Shown: positions 1-9,735 of the stretch, in pieces
Numbering within the stretch: the stretch's first letter is position 1
Layout: each line of letters starts with the position of its first letter
NCBI GenBank assembly: GCA_941918925.1
Contig: OW799233.1
Coordinates: 179,459,235 to 179,523,234 of the forward strand
Length of the DNA: 64,000 nt
Reading direction: 5' to 3'
Origin: Phyto melanocephala
Lineage: Eukaryota > Arthropoda > Insecta > Diptera > Rhinophoridae
The notes under the pieces: model-generated
Databases searched by the model: none
Told to the model about the DNA's origin: nothing
The model's input: only the letters and a program-made list of their open reading frames with translations
Translations under genes and position numbers: made by a program

Positions 1-349
1 GTCGAGCAACTCTTACTAGAAATGATCGTTCGAAGATGGATGTAGATATAAGAGGAATCAAAATTTGTCTTTTCCTAGTGGATCTCGAAAAATGGAAACT
101 GCTACGTAAGCTTGGTGGAATCGAGTTTAAAATAAATTTATAAAAGAAAAATAATAATCGAACTTCTACAAATTTTCGAAAAGTGCATCCCAATAGTTTA
201 ATAACATATGGCGTTATATGTTCTCTGACCTTGACATTGTATACAAAACGAACAATCATATTTACTTATTTATTTATTAATTTCAATACAAAGAAAGCCT
301 TCATGGCCAATTATTAATTATTAATCAATAAAAAAAATAATACATGAAG

Positions 350-428
350 GATTTATAATGCAAAGCCATTTATCGGTCCGACAAAATCCTGCCTTTAACT
401 AACGGCAAGTTGTAATAATGTCCCTTAG
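350..428 (+). repeat. ~80-bp repeat, single arm of a foldback element
   Basis: The block from 'GCAAAGCCATTTATCGGTCC' to 'CTAACGGCAAGT' recurs almost unchanged at 20279-20343. There it pairs with an inverted partner at 20144-20201. Here only one arm is present. The class is unknown. Confidence 0.7.
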
Positions 429-799
429 ATTGTTTTAATTGCAAGTAGGACATTTTCATATATTTCCACCCCCTGTTGCGCCGCTCCTGAGAAATAACTT
501 AATATATCTATTTCAGATTTGTATCCTACTCGTTAAGGGCTTTTACCCGATATGTCACAACCCCATTCAGGTATGTCCGAAACGGACCGCCTGGACGCCT
601 CAAAATGAAGATATTCATAGTCTATAAATCAAACTTAACGGACTATTTTTTCAATTTTTTTTTTTTTTTTATTAATTTTACTAAATTAATTTATTTTTTA
701 TAAATTATTATTATAAAAATTGATTTTTGTTTGTTTTTTTTTATCAAAAAAAAATCTTAATTTTTAAAATTCAACTTAGTCAACAAAAAAAACTGTATA

Positions 800-886
800 A
801 TCAAAATTGTTATTCGATTAACCGTGAAAATCGATTATCCGTAATGCTTCTGGTCCCGACCATCACGAATAATTGAGGCCCGACTG
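800..886 (-). mobile_element. Possible end of a TA-targeting DNA transposon
   Basis: Read on the - strand, the segment starts CAGTCGGGCCTCAATTATTC directly after a TA (887-888). Its inner part is rich in ATTATCCG/CGATTATCC, a style seen in pogo/Tigger ends. I did not find the partner end, so this is a fragment at best. Confidence 0.35.
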
Positions 887-1111
887 TAAATAAATAAGAA
901 GTAAAACATTTGTTCTCATAAAGTTTCCATTCCCCTTGAAAATTTAAAAATTAGTATGATAAATTTCCCTTGAAATTATTTTACCTTCATTAAAGAGCTG
1001 TTCAAAATAAAGTAAACTGTCAATGCTCATTGAATGTAAATAAAAAAAAAAGAAGGGAAATTTATTCTCGATTGATATTTTATATAACAAAAAAAATAAT
1101 TACTTTTTCAG

Positions 1112-3436
1112 ATAATGCTGTTGATATTCGAAAAGACGGTAAGTGAGCCAAATTTCGCACCTACTTATGCAAAATTCTCGAAAGTTTTATTCGAAGAAGT
1201 CAAAACAGAAAACAAAAAAATTTTCAATGCTTTGTTAATAAGCAGATTACAAACTGAATTCGAATCGAACGTAAACAATGCAGATGCAAAAGAGCGAACA
1301 TTACAACAAATTACAAATAAATTAAATGAAACAACGGACCAACAGGAAAAAATTGAATTACAATCTGAACTAGAGCATCAAGAATATCAATTTCGAAGAC
1401 GTGCCTGGGGAACCGTACGTTTTATCGGTGAAATGTATAAATTGCAATCTCTTACAACCACCCAGGTGGTAAAATGTATTGAATCTTTACTTGATCACGG
1501 CAATGAAGAGAAATTGGAGTACATGTGCAAGTTATTAACGACTGTTGGTAACCTCTTGGAAAGCAGTAGTTCTGAATTACCAAACACTAAGCAGAAAATT
1601 AATAAAGTATTTGCACGAATACAAAATATTGTAAAGGAGGCCAAGGAGTCATCTAAAAAGAAAATCAAAATCTGCAGTCGTGTACGTTTTATGATGCAAG
1701 ACTTAATCGATTTAAGATCGAGAAATTGGGATCAATTACCTTATCCTCATAGTAGTCACGCAGCACTGCGTCGACGACAGCCTGAAGATAGAAACAGCAA
1801 CGTATCATCTGCCTCCTTAAATACCCATGATAGAGGGTATAATAATCGTACATTGTTTGGTAATAATCGGCAAAATCAAACACGCACGAAAGACTCTGGA
1901 AATGGTAATTATTTTGTGCAGAAACCTCCCAAATCCCAATATTTGGGACAACGAGAACACCACAGTATAGACTTGAAAAAATTAAATTTTTCACGTCGTG
2001 ACGAATCTTCACAGGAAACAGAACTAGGAAATAAATCCATATATATGTGGCGTATTGTAGCTGGGCGGCAAACCTCACCAATGCGTGATTTGCAGCAAAG
2101 TGACCGAACTTCACCCTTGTCTGTTCAACTTAACATATCGCAACAATCACAGAACTGGGGTAATAAAAACCAGAATTTAGATTTAGATGTTAAAGCAATA
2201 TCTGACAACAGCAAACACATTCAGAGGCTACTCAATCATCTCTTAGAGGAGTATTTAGATTGTCTGCCATCGCGCAGCAACAGGTGGCAAGAAGAAGTAA
2301 TTAATATTTGGCAGAAGACTGACAATGACCAGCAAATATCTTTAGTATATTACATTTTGACGGACTATTTGCATTTAGCTGCCGTAAAACGCTTAGAACG
2401 AAATGCCTGCGCAAACATTTTCATTTACCTTATGTTGCGTAAAGAATTAAAAAAGTCAACATTTAGTAAAGCATACGAACAATTTGCCCATCAATTTCCT
2501 GATCTGTTGGTGGACGTACCCAATGGGTGGACATATGTTTTTGAGTTTATGGGATCTATATTGCACGAGGGTTTATTAGAATTCAGTGATATCTGGCACG
2601 ACAGCTGGTCCAGTGACAAACTGTTTACCGAGCGCTTTGTTAACGCTTTAGTTTTTTATTTCACCAAATACTTTGGCGCCAACTATATGCGGGACTTGTG
2701 GCATAATAAATTTAAACTTGGTAGAGGCCAACTATTTATAAGTGATCAACAACAATGGCGTCAATTTGTTGCGGCCAATAAATTACAATTTCTGTACGAT
2801 TCCAAGGTAAAGCCTGAAATCGTATCCACAAATGCCAACATCACAAACAACACCAACAGCAATGCAACAATAATGGATCAACATGTGCAGCGTTTAGAAA
2901 TACTTTTAAGTTCACCCAATGACTCAAATTTAGCATTAGATTATATTAACACCAATGTAAATATAAATAATTATTTTCTAAGAAACCTAACACGGCTGCT
3001 TTGCTGTGATTACCCTGCTATCATTACGATGAAAGCGGCAACATTTCGTACAGGTAGCAGAACAACCAGTAAAAACAGTAGTACCTGCAGTAATTCCAGC
3101 AGCAGTAGCGACATTGGAAATTTTATGGATAACAGCAACAACGCAAAGAAACCACAACTAAATGTTAATGAATTTCGCAAGAACTGCTTGCCATTACTGC
3201 GTTTATGTATCGATGCCCATGAAGATCACGAGCTGACTTGTCTCGACTCTGTAGTAAATACACTGCAAGAACAATACGATACAAACACCGCAAATGAATT
3301 AATTTGTAGCATTTTTGATATCCTTTACGATTGCGAGGTTATTGCTAAGGAAACTTTTGAAAAGTGGTATAAACAACAGCAAATAAAAAGGCCATTGAGT
3401 GCTCATTTGGAGGCCTACTTGCAAAAACTGCTTTAA
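1112..3436 (+). CDS. eIF4G: eIF4G-family translation initiation factor, C-terminal exon (partial)
   Basis: This is a scaffold protein of cap-dependent translation initiation; MIF4G binds eIF4A and eIF3, and the C-terminal HEAT domains bind eIF4A or Mnk-type partners. The exon opens right after a CAG acceptor (1110-1111), and codons ATA-ATG continue an upstream exon, so the ATG at 1115 is probably not the true start. Residues 1-206 are the back part of MIF4G (LIFEKTVSEPNF, then RRAWGTVRFIGEMYKL and VRFMMQDLIDLR). Residues ~207-360 are a polar linker. Residues ~363-500 are MA3 (HIQRLLNHLLEEYLDCL). Residues ~585-773 are a W2/eIF5C-like end (DILYDCEVIAKETFEKW). The frame is open for 773 codons to TAA. 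It is more divergent and more Asn/Ser-rich than a housekeeping eIF4G, so it may be the fly eIF4G2-type paralog. MIF4G type and W2 order argue against NAT1/DAP5, but I cannot exclude it. Confidence 0.9.
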   Translation: MMLLIFEKTVSEPNFAPTYAKFSKVLFEEVKTENKKIFNALLISRLQTEFESNVNNADAKERTLQQITNKLNETTDQQEKIELQSELEHQEYQFRRRAWGTVRFIGEMYKLQSLTTTQVVKCIESLLDHGNEEKLEYMCKLLTTVGNLLESSSSELPNTKQKINKVFARIQNIVKEAKESSKKKIKICSRVRFMMQDLIDLRSRNWDQLPYPHSSHAALRRRQPEDRNSNVSSASLNTHDRGYNNRTLFGNNRQNQTRTKDSGNGNYFVQKPPKSQYLGQREHHSIDLKKLNFSRRDESSQETELGNKSIYMWRIVAGRQTSPMRDLQQSDRTSPLSVQLNISQQSQNWGNKNQNLDLDVKAISDNSKHIQRLLNHLLEEYLDCLPSRSNRWQEEVINIWQKTDNDQQISLVYYILTDYLHLAAVKRLERNACANIFIYLMLRKELKKSTFSKAYEQFAHQFPDLLVDVPNGWTYVFEFMGSILHEGLLEFSDIWHDSWSSDKLFTERFVNALVFYFTKYFGANYMRDLWHNKFKLGRGQLFISDQQQWRQFVAANKLQFLYDSKVKPEIVSTNANITNNTNSNATIMDQHVQRLEILLSSPNDSNLALDYINTNVNINNYFLRNLTRLLCCDYPAIITMKAATFRTGSRTTSKNSSTCSNSSSSSDIGNFMDNSNNAKKPQLNVNEFRKNCLPLLRLCIDAHEDHELTCLDSVVNTLQEQYDTNTANELICSIFDILYDCEVIAKETFEKWYKQQQIKRPLSAHLEAYLQKLL

Positions 3437-3735
3437 CAAAGTCAAAAAAATACCGATATAATTTTAAGACGAAATCTATATTAGACATAAATCAACGATT
3501 CCTTTTTCTTATATAGACTGCAGTTTTATCCTTACATTACACTACCATTAAAAAATTAAAGGCAGGATCCTTAAGAAGTAAGTAAAAATTCAACTTAATT
3601 CTAACAAATTACAAATTTCTTTTGTATAATTTATCATTTCAAACAGCTATTGCTACGTTATTATAAGAAAGAAAAAATAAAACAATATTTTTATTCGCTT
3701 AACTGGTTTATTTAGAAATAAAACTATGTTTTCTT
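3437..3735 (+). promoter_or_regulatory. Likely 3' UTR and poly(A) signals of the eIF4G-family gene
   Basis: AT-rich sequence follows the stop. AATAAA hexamers occur at 3676-3681 and again near 3715. The base composition makes chance AATAAA common, so the exact cleavage site is not fixed. Confidence 0.45.
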
Positions 3736-4420
3736 TAATTATAAATTAATCATTCCAGCGAACTTAAACAAATTTCAAAACAAATTTTGTAAAAAATATT
3801 TATTAAACTCTATTTAAAAAAATACAATTTCTAATTGTATTGTTTAATTCTAAAAACAGCTATCAAAATGTACTGTATTTTTAAAATGTCATCAACGTTA
3901 GGTTATTGTAGTTTTCGTTTCAAATTGTTTTAACAAGTCTTTTCTGTGATTTTTTTATTTTAGTTTTTAGCAGCATTAAAATGAAACAAGATATACTCTA
4001 ATATATTAACTCATTAAATTTTCGTTTCACTGTTAATTCTTAAGACGTTCTGTCTAAAAAAAATAAAAAAAAAAAATCATTCATATACCAAGATCCGTTA
4101 AATTCTCTTTATTTTCTTAAGGTTGGGTCTTATTTTTAAAGTCTTTATAAAATTGAAATATGTATTTGTAAAGATTTTTATTTTATTTTTTATTTTAATA
4201 CTAAAACCTTTTAGTACAAAACACTACATACTACTATAAATTGAATAAAACATAATATTCTTTTCGTTTACAGCAGTCATTTTTATTTTTATTATTTTTT
4301 TTATTATAATTAGTTAAAACGTTGAACGATATCGATAAATAAAAGAAAATTAAAAAATAATAATAATAATAGTTAATGAAATGAAAAAATAGTATTACAA
4401 AAATATCTAACTCGCCCATT

Positions 4421-4546
4421 CTGTTCTGCATTCCGAGTGAAAAAAAAACACTCGGAATTGACATGAAATTGTTGTTATAAACAATAACACTGCAATGGCA
4501 ATTCCGAGTGATTTAATTTCACTCGGAATACAGAACACAGGCGATT
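4421..4546. repeat. Nested-palindrome foldback element, copy 1
   Basis: The outer arms run from TTCTGCATTCCGAGTGA to its complement ending GAACACAGGCGA. Each arm holds a second palindrome, ATTCCGAGTG...CACTCGGAAT. Two more copies lie at 28316-28443 and 28824-28933. No ORF and no transposase are present, so this is probably a non-autonomous foldback repeat. Confidence 0.8.
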
Positions 4547-4818
4547 ATTTATTTATTACACAAAAAAGGCTTAAAATATTAAATAAATATTTAGAAGAAA
4601 AAAAAAAATAAAAACAGATTTTTTGTAAAAATCTTTAAATAATTAAATTTATTTTATACTTAAATAAGTTTCAAGTCAAAATTAAAAAAAAAAATAGTAA
4701 TAATAATCAATGAATAAAAATAATTATAAAATATAAATTATAAGTTTGATAAACACTGTAAATTATTTTGTAAAAAAGACGTTGATAACATGAATGCAAA
4801 AACATAATAAAAGTAGAA

Positions 4819-5010
4819 GATAAAAGAAGTCCAAATAAGATATCAATTGGCCAAAAAGATTTGTTTCTTGGCTAATTCGACCATAGTTCCAACACGAGGG
4901 TTTATTATGTCATTCGCGACTTTTTCAGCTGCTGCTTTCATGTTGTCGGTCATCCTCCATTCACGTAAATCCATTTATTCGAACCATGCCTCTGAATCAA
5001 ATCTGCTGGG
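4819..5010 (-). repeat. Left arm of the viral-relic inverted repeat
   Basis: This arm is the near-exact reverse complement of 6146-6338 (shared stretches include TTTATTATGTCATTCGCGAC and GCTGCTGCTTTCATGTTGTC). It encodes the N-protein tail on the - strand. The arms stop matching at 5010/6146, where GATTTG.CTGGG ends. Confidence 0.9.
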
Positions 5011-5466
5011 TTCATCAGAATCCATAAGAGCAGGATTGAATTCTCCAAGTTCGCCTTCGTCATCATCCTCATCTTGTTGTTGGTTTTGGTTGCGTCCATT
5101 TTGGGTTTGCATTGGTCCGGTCCACCCTTTTTTTGACATGTTCCGAGATCTCGTAAAAACATAACCAACCCAGTGGCCGTTGATTAAGACGTTGCGTAAT
5201 CTTTCTCTAGCGTTTGAACCATGCCTCCGAATCAAATCTGCTGGATTCATCAGAATCCATTAGAGCAGGATCGAATTCTCCAAGTTCGCCTTCGTCATCA
5301 TCTTTATCTTGTTGTTGGTTTTGGTTGCGTCCATTTTGTTGATTTTGATTTGCGTTTGCATTGGTCCGGTCCACCCTCCTTTTGACATGTTCCGAGACCT
5401 CGTAAAAACATAACCAACCCAGTAGCCGTTGATTAAGACTTTGCGTACATCTTTCTCTAGCGTTTG
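4981..5466 (-). repeat. Tandem duplication inside the viral relic
   Basis: Two adjacent units, 4981-5215 and 5216-5466, both run from GAACCATGCCTC to TCTCTAGCGTTT. The second has about 16 extra bases near 5339-5354. They differ at scattered sites, so the duplication is not brand new. Confidence 0.85.
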
Positions 5467-6145
5467 AATCTAGCGTTTTGTGAGCGGGTATTACTAAAGT
5501 ATAATCCAATGAAATGTCAGAAGGTATAAATTCCTGAATTTTCTCTGGATGAGTAAGCACTCCTTGGAGTTAAGCACAAGTTAATCTGATACGGAAAATA
5601 AGACGATGACAGATTGTATTCTTCTTTGAAATTGAATATAGAAGACAGTTCATTTATTAAAGTCGGGCAAGCACTTCGTGCGTCAGACCCATTAGGGTGC
5701 TAGCATGACCAACTGAAAGTAGAGATGCACAATCCTTATATCTAGAACTTACTGCTGCAACTCTAACATTCGACCATGGCGCGGTGTCAAAATGGTAGAA
5801 GTACATGTCGATTGCTGCTACCATTTTCCGATAATCCGGGTTTTGAGTCCACCTCTTACATTTTGTTACACCCACACTTAAATTGCAGTGGTCCGGTCCA
5901 CCCTCCTCTTTTATCACCTGAGTGTCATTAGAGATCAGTTGGCTTCGGTAAGCGGGGTCGGAAGCTCTTTCTCTGTCTATGCATAGCACCCATATTGATA
6001 GCCATTTGTCGTCAGCTTCGGTCGCCGCAGATTCACCTCCTGAACCTGGTGTTTCGTCCAATTCTACTACATTAAGGATATCGAATGGAGATATCTCGGT
6101 ATCTTTAAGTCCTATGGTCAAGTTATAGGATTTTCAATCATCTTA

Positions 6146-6365
6146 CCCAGCAGATTGGATTTGAAGGCATGGTTCGAATTCATGAATTTACGTGAATCGA
6201 AGATAACCGACAACATGAAAGCAGCAGCTGAAAAAGTCGCGAATGACATAATAAACCCTCGTGTTGAAACTATGGCCGTATTAGCTAAGAAACAATTTTT
6301 TTTTTGCCAATTGATATCTTATTTTGGCTTCTTTTATTTTCAACTTTAAAAAAAAAAAAAAAAAA
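6146..6365 (+). repeat. Right arm of the viral-relic inverted repeat with poly(A)
   Basis: This sense-strand copy of the N-protein tail has an open frame at 6155-6349. Its non-coding end runs directly into an 18-base A run (6348-6365). The poly(A) is on the strand expected for a reverse-transcribed mRNA 3' end. Confidence 0.85.
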
Positions 6366-7435
6366 TAATAAAAAATAATTATAAAAATTAACTTTTAAAG
6401 TATTAGGTGCTAAGAAATATTAAAAAATAAATAAACTGACTTTATCCACATAGTTGGAATAAACAATAAAAAGGTGTAAGAAATTAAAAAAACACACACA
6501 CAGCAAAAAACAAAAATAATTAAAATGTCTAACTTTTTTTGATTTCGGGAATTACCACCAAATCCATTGGATGTTTTGGTCAATATTTTAATAAAATAAT
6601 TTTACTTTTGTCTTTAATAAAGTAGTTTATTTGGATTTTTCGTTACATCGGCGGCATTAACAATCAAATCATAGAATTTAATACCGCTTTTAACAACTAT
6701 TAAAAAAACGCTCCTATATTTTTATTTTTACTTGATGACAAGTATAATAAAAAAGTAGCTGAAACGGCAAACGTTGTTTTGCCATATAAATTTTTCTAGG
6801 AAATATTTTTTACATTAAAGAAAACATAAACCATATATGTTTTACGGTGCGCAGATCTGTTTTAGTTTAAAATTTCGTCGAAGTCGTTACGTTATTTAGG
6901 TGAGGCATAAATTGTCCCTTGGGGTGAGTCACTCTAAATATTAAGGGGTATGAAAAATAGATGTTGGCCGATTCTTAAACGTTTATTTTTATTTTCTGCA
7001 TTGGCTGGACTGTAATTTGTGTACAGTTAGAAGGAAAATACTAAACACTATATCGATGCAAGTACATAATTAAAAAAGTGGGCATTAAGGGCCGAATTTA
7101 ACGACGCCAAAATATTTAAAATAAAATGGTGCGTTTGTTTCAAAGAGTACAGAATTATTTAAAATTTCCCATAACTACATACATACATATATAAAACAAC
7201 TTACCGCAGTGCTCCTCCTTTACAAACTAACTTTATCTGTTTCATATTTTGTTGGACAACTTCTTATGTATTTGTTGGTTTGATTGTTTATAACCCATTA
7301 AAAACAACGGTAAGGATACACTTAAACAGGTGGCGGTGCCAGCCCAGCTGATAATTTTTTTTTGTGTGCCATTGTTTGTCAAACTCCATATATAAAAAAA
7401 TAAATTTTAGTGCCAAGAATTGTTAAACTTCATAT
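6366..7435. other. Spacer without a recognisable gene
   Basis: AT-rich intergenic sequence between the viral relic and the dispersed repeat at 7436. I see no long frame, no RNA gene and no clear repeat. Confidence 0.5.
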
Positions 7436-9025
7436 ATAACCAGTAAGAGCAATATATTTGGTTGTGCCGAATCTTTTATACCCACCAACAATTTGATGTA
7501 CTTATATAGCTCAGAATTTATTATTTGGTTATAAACACTAATCGCCATGGAATAATATCTTTATACTAAAACTAGCTAATACCCGGTGTGCTTCACCACC
7601 CCCATCGTAATGAAATAAAAATTTTATAGTTCAAAAATATATTTATTTTGCTAGTGCCACGCCTACTATTACTAAATCAACCATTTCTTATTCAAATAAT
7701 CATATAGACGTCAAAGTGTCTCTTACAAAATTTGGGTACTCTAACTATTATCGCTTCCCAGATATGCGAATTTTTGTATTTAATTCATATGACAGGTGCC
7801 ACGCCCACTATTACTAAAGCATCCATTTCTTATCAAAATAGTCATATAGATATCAAAGCTTCTCGTGCAAAATTTGGGTACTCTTAACTGTTATCGCTTC
7901 CCGAATAGACGAGTTTTAGTATTCAATTGCTATGAGAGCTGCCACGCCCACTATTTCTAATGTACCCATTTTTTCCACAAATGTTTATTTGGGTGTCAAA
8001 GTTGCTCTTGCAAAGTTTTAGTACTCTAATCGATATCGTTTTCCAAATATACGAAATTTAATATTTAATTCATGTGGCCACGCCTACTATTGAAAGTCGG
8101 CCCATTTTTTACCCAAATGTTCGTGTGGATGTCAAAGTTTACCGTACTTAATTTGAAGACTCTAGCTGCATTAACTTTCGAGATATATAATATTTAATAC
8201 TTATTCTTTAATAGGGCGTGGCACCCCGCCCACTTACAATTTCAAAGCAAAGTATAGCCTATAGTTTCTTCCAGACATACAGAAAGATTCTGTGAAAATT
8301 TCAAGGAAATCGGTCCAGCCGCTTAACCGTTTATAAAGCACAAACAAACATACAAACACACATTGATTTTTATATAAATATAGATATGTATCACTTTCTT
8401 TGTATAACTTCGATATGCTAGTAAAACGTTTTCGTAAATTTAGTCTTTCAATGAAAGTGGACGTTAAAGTAGGCGTGCCAATAAAGTTTCTGCTAATAAA
8501 TACAACTTAGATATTTCAATATAGTCCTTTATTATTCCAAAAACTTTATTCATAAAGAAATTATATGAATTTGAGATAAAGCATTATATGGTAGGTGGGC
8601 GTAAAAGAGAGCGTGTAACACTTATTTTCCATTAGTACAAAGCCTTTGACCCAAAAGCAATGGTTGCAAAATTTCAGAATCGTAAATCTAATTTTGTCCC
8701 TTTTATTAGGTTTTAAATTTTGAATATACCGAAAAATACACTGTGCGGTATACATTTTCGTACATTTTGTCCTATAACTCCTTTGCTAATGCATAGCTTT
8801 AAGCAATTGTCAGGGAAAAATTTTGTTTTTACTCAGGAAATATACAAAGTTTCATGACTACATTAACGCGTTTAAACACAATAGCATTTTATTCGATGTT
8901 GGAAGGACATGGTTTTTTTGACCTACTCTTGCATTACGAGCTATAACTCTTTTTCTAATATTCCGATTTAGCCCATTTTCAAAACCAAACCAACCTTATG
9001 TATAAGAAATATTTGGCCAAAAATT
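7436..9025 (+). repeat. Dispersed repeat B, copy 1, split by a Helitron
   Basis: It starts GTAAGAGCAATATATTTGG and matches 36768-37730 along its length (e.g. TATCACTTTCTTTGTATAAC and GCTAGTAAA.CG.TTTCGTAAA). The match is interrupted at 7572-8384 by an insertion absent from the other copy. Its 3' part is lost after about 9025. The class is unknown. Confidence 0.75.
7572..8384 (-). mobile_element. Non-autonomous Helitron, 813 bp, with matching empty site
   Basis: On the - strand the element starts TC (TCTATATTTATATAAAAATC) and ends CTAG. A short hairpin (GGTGAAGCACACC) lies just inside the 3' end. It sits between a host A and T with no target duplication. The related repeat at 36.89 kb has the uninterrupted site TACTAAAA/TATGTATC, which fixes both borders. 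The inside has several diverged ~130-bp units with CCACGCC(T/C)ACTATT. There is no RepHel coding sequence, so it depends on another Helitron. Confidence 0.8.
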
Positions 9026-9439
9026 TTACATTTTTATAATTATTTAGAAAGTTAAAAATTATGCGAAAACAAATAAGATGTTAATCATAAAAATCGGTTG
9101 ATAGATGTTGATGCTATTCACGATTAATGAAGACATCTTATTACACAGGATAATTGAAATAAATACTCTCAAAAGTACGGTTTGCTTTTATCCATTTTGA
9201 GTTAAGACTGGCGTACATCATGTAAAGTTTTTTTTTATATTCTCGCTTCTGTGCATATTGCCGTTTAAATGCTTAAGTTCCTCGAAGGCAGGTTCCACGA
9301 AATTTTCTGCTGTGGTTTACCTCCTTAAGTGAATTGTCTTAAAATTACTTGTATCGACAACTTTTAGTCGTAGACTGATCCCAGGATTAAGATTGTTTTC
9401 GAATATATAGTCTAATCTACCGATACAAGTATGTTTTGA

Positions 9440-9735
9440 TGTTGTAAAAAAAACGAGGTGGTCGTGGTTTTTTTCTCAGTTGTTTATGTACCGATTTTTC
9501 TGATTTTCAATACCGATTTGCACCCGAATATTTCTGATATTTAAATACCTCACGCGGGTTCAGACGATGTCAGGGGGCTTCCAAAAGTTGATTTCAACAC
9601 ACACACACGGACAGACGAATAGGGCTCAATCAACTTCTCTATTCAAAAGCTTTCAAAAAATATATACTTTATGGGGTCGGAAATGAAAACTGTAGAAATT
9701 TCACCTTTACACTTACTGTGGCGGGTATAAAAAGT
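9440..9735 (+). repeat. Dispersed repeat A, 3' part
   Basis: It carries the family blocks GAGGTGGTCGTGG, CCGATTTT..CAATACCGAT, ACACACGGACAGACG and TACTTTATGGGGTCGGAAAT, and ends at a GGGTATAAAAA-type 3' end. It has the same orientation as the complete copy at 26422-27170. I see no coding. Confidence 0.8.

Larger units (their letters stand above)
1..1111. other. 5' flank or intron of the eIF4G-family gene
   Basis: This stretch precedes a good 3' splice acceptor (pyrimidine run and CAG ending at 1111). I found no exon carrying the missing N-terminal half of MIF4G, so upstream exons should lie to the left of the window. One frame is open from base 3 to about 140, but its translation matches nothing I know. 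The rest is AT-rich, with a repeat also found at 20.3 kb and a transposon-like end near 886. Confidence 0.5.
4819..6365 (-). pseudogene. Endogenous rhabdovirus-like nucleoprotein relic, inverted-repeat arrangement
   Basis: This is an old nuclear copy of a nucleoprotein (N) gene from a negative-strand RNA virus. On the - strand, a frame at 6121-5657 (154 codons) carries 'KMVAAIDMYFYHF' followed by SRYKDCASLLSVGH, matching the conserved core of rhabdovirus N proteins. A second frame at 5560-5207 (117 codons) holds a more C-terminal part, with an Asn/Gln-rich acidic linker and a Trp-Phe motif. The piece 4981-5215 is a tandem copy of 5216-5466. The N tail occurs twice: in - orientation at 4819-5010 and in + orientation at 6146-6338, followed by 18 A (6348-6365). 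The start of N is missing, the middle is broken at 5561-5656, and frames shift between pieces, so no intact protein is encoded. The poly(A) suggests capture of viral mRNA by LINE machinery. Family assignment rests on motif recall, not a search. Confidence 0.8.

Noticed and set aside
439..627. 62-codon + frame upstream of the eIF4G exon
   Set aside because: It has no similarity to the missing MIF4G part, no splice donor in suitable phase, and sits in AT-rich flank next to repeats.
1689..2114. 141-codon - strand frame
   Set aside because: It is antisense to the eIF4G-family exon, whose own frame has clear domain motifs.
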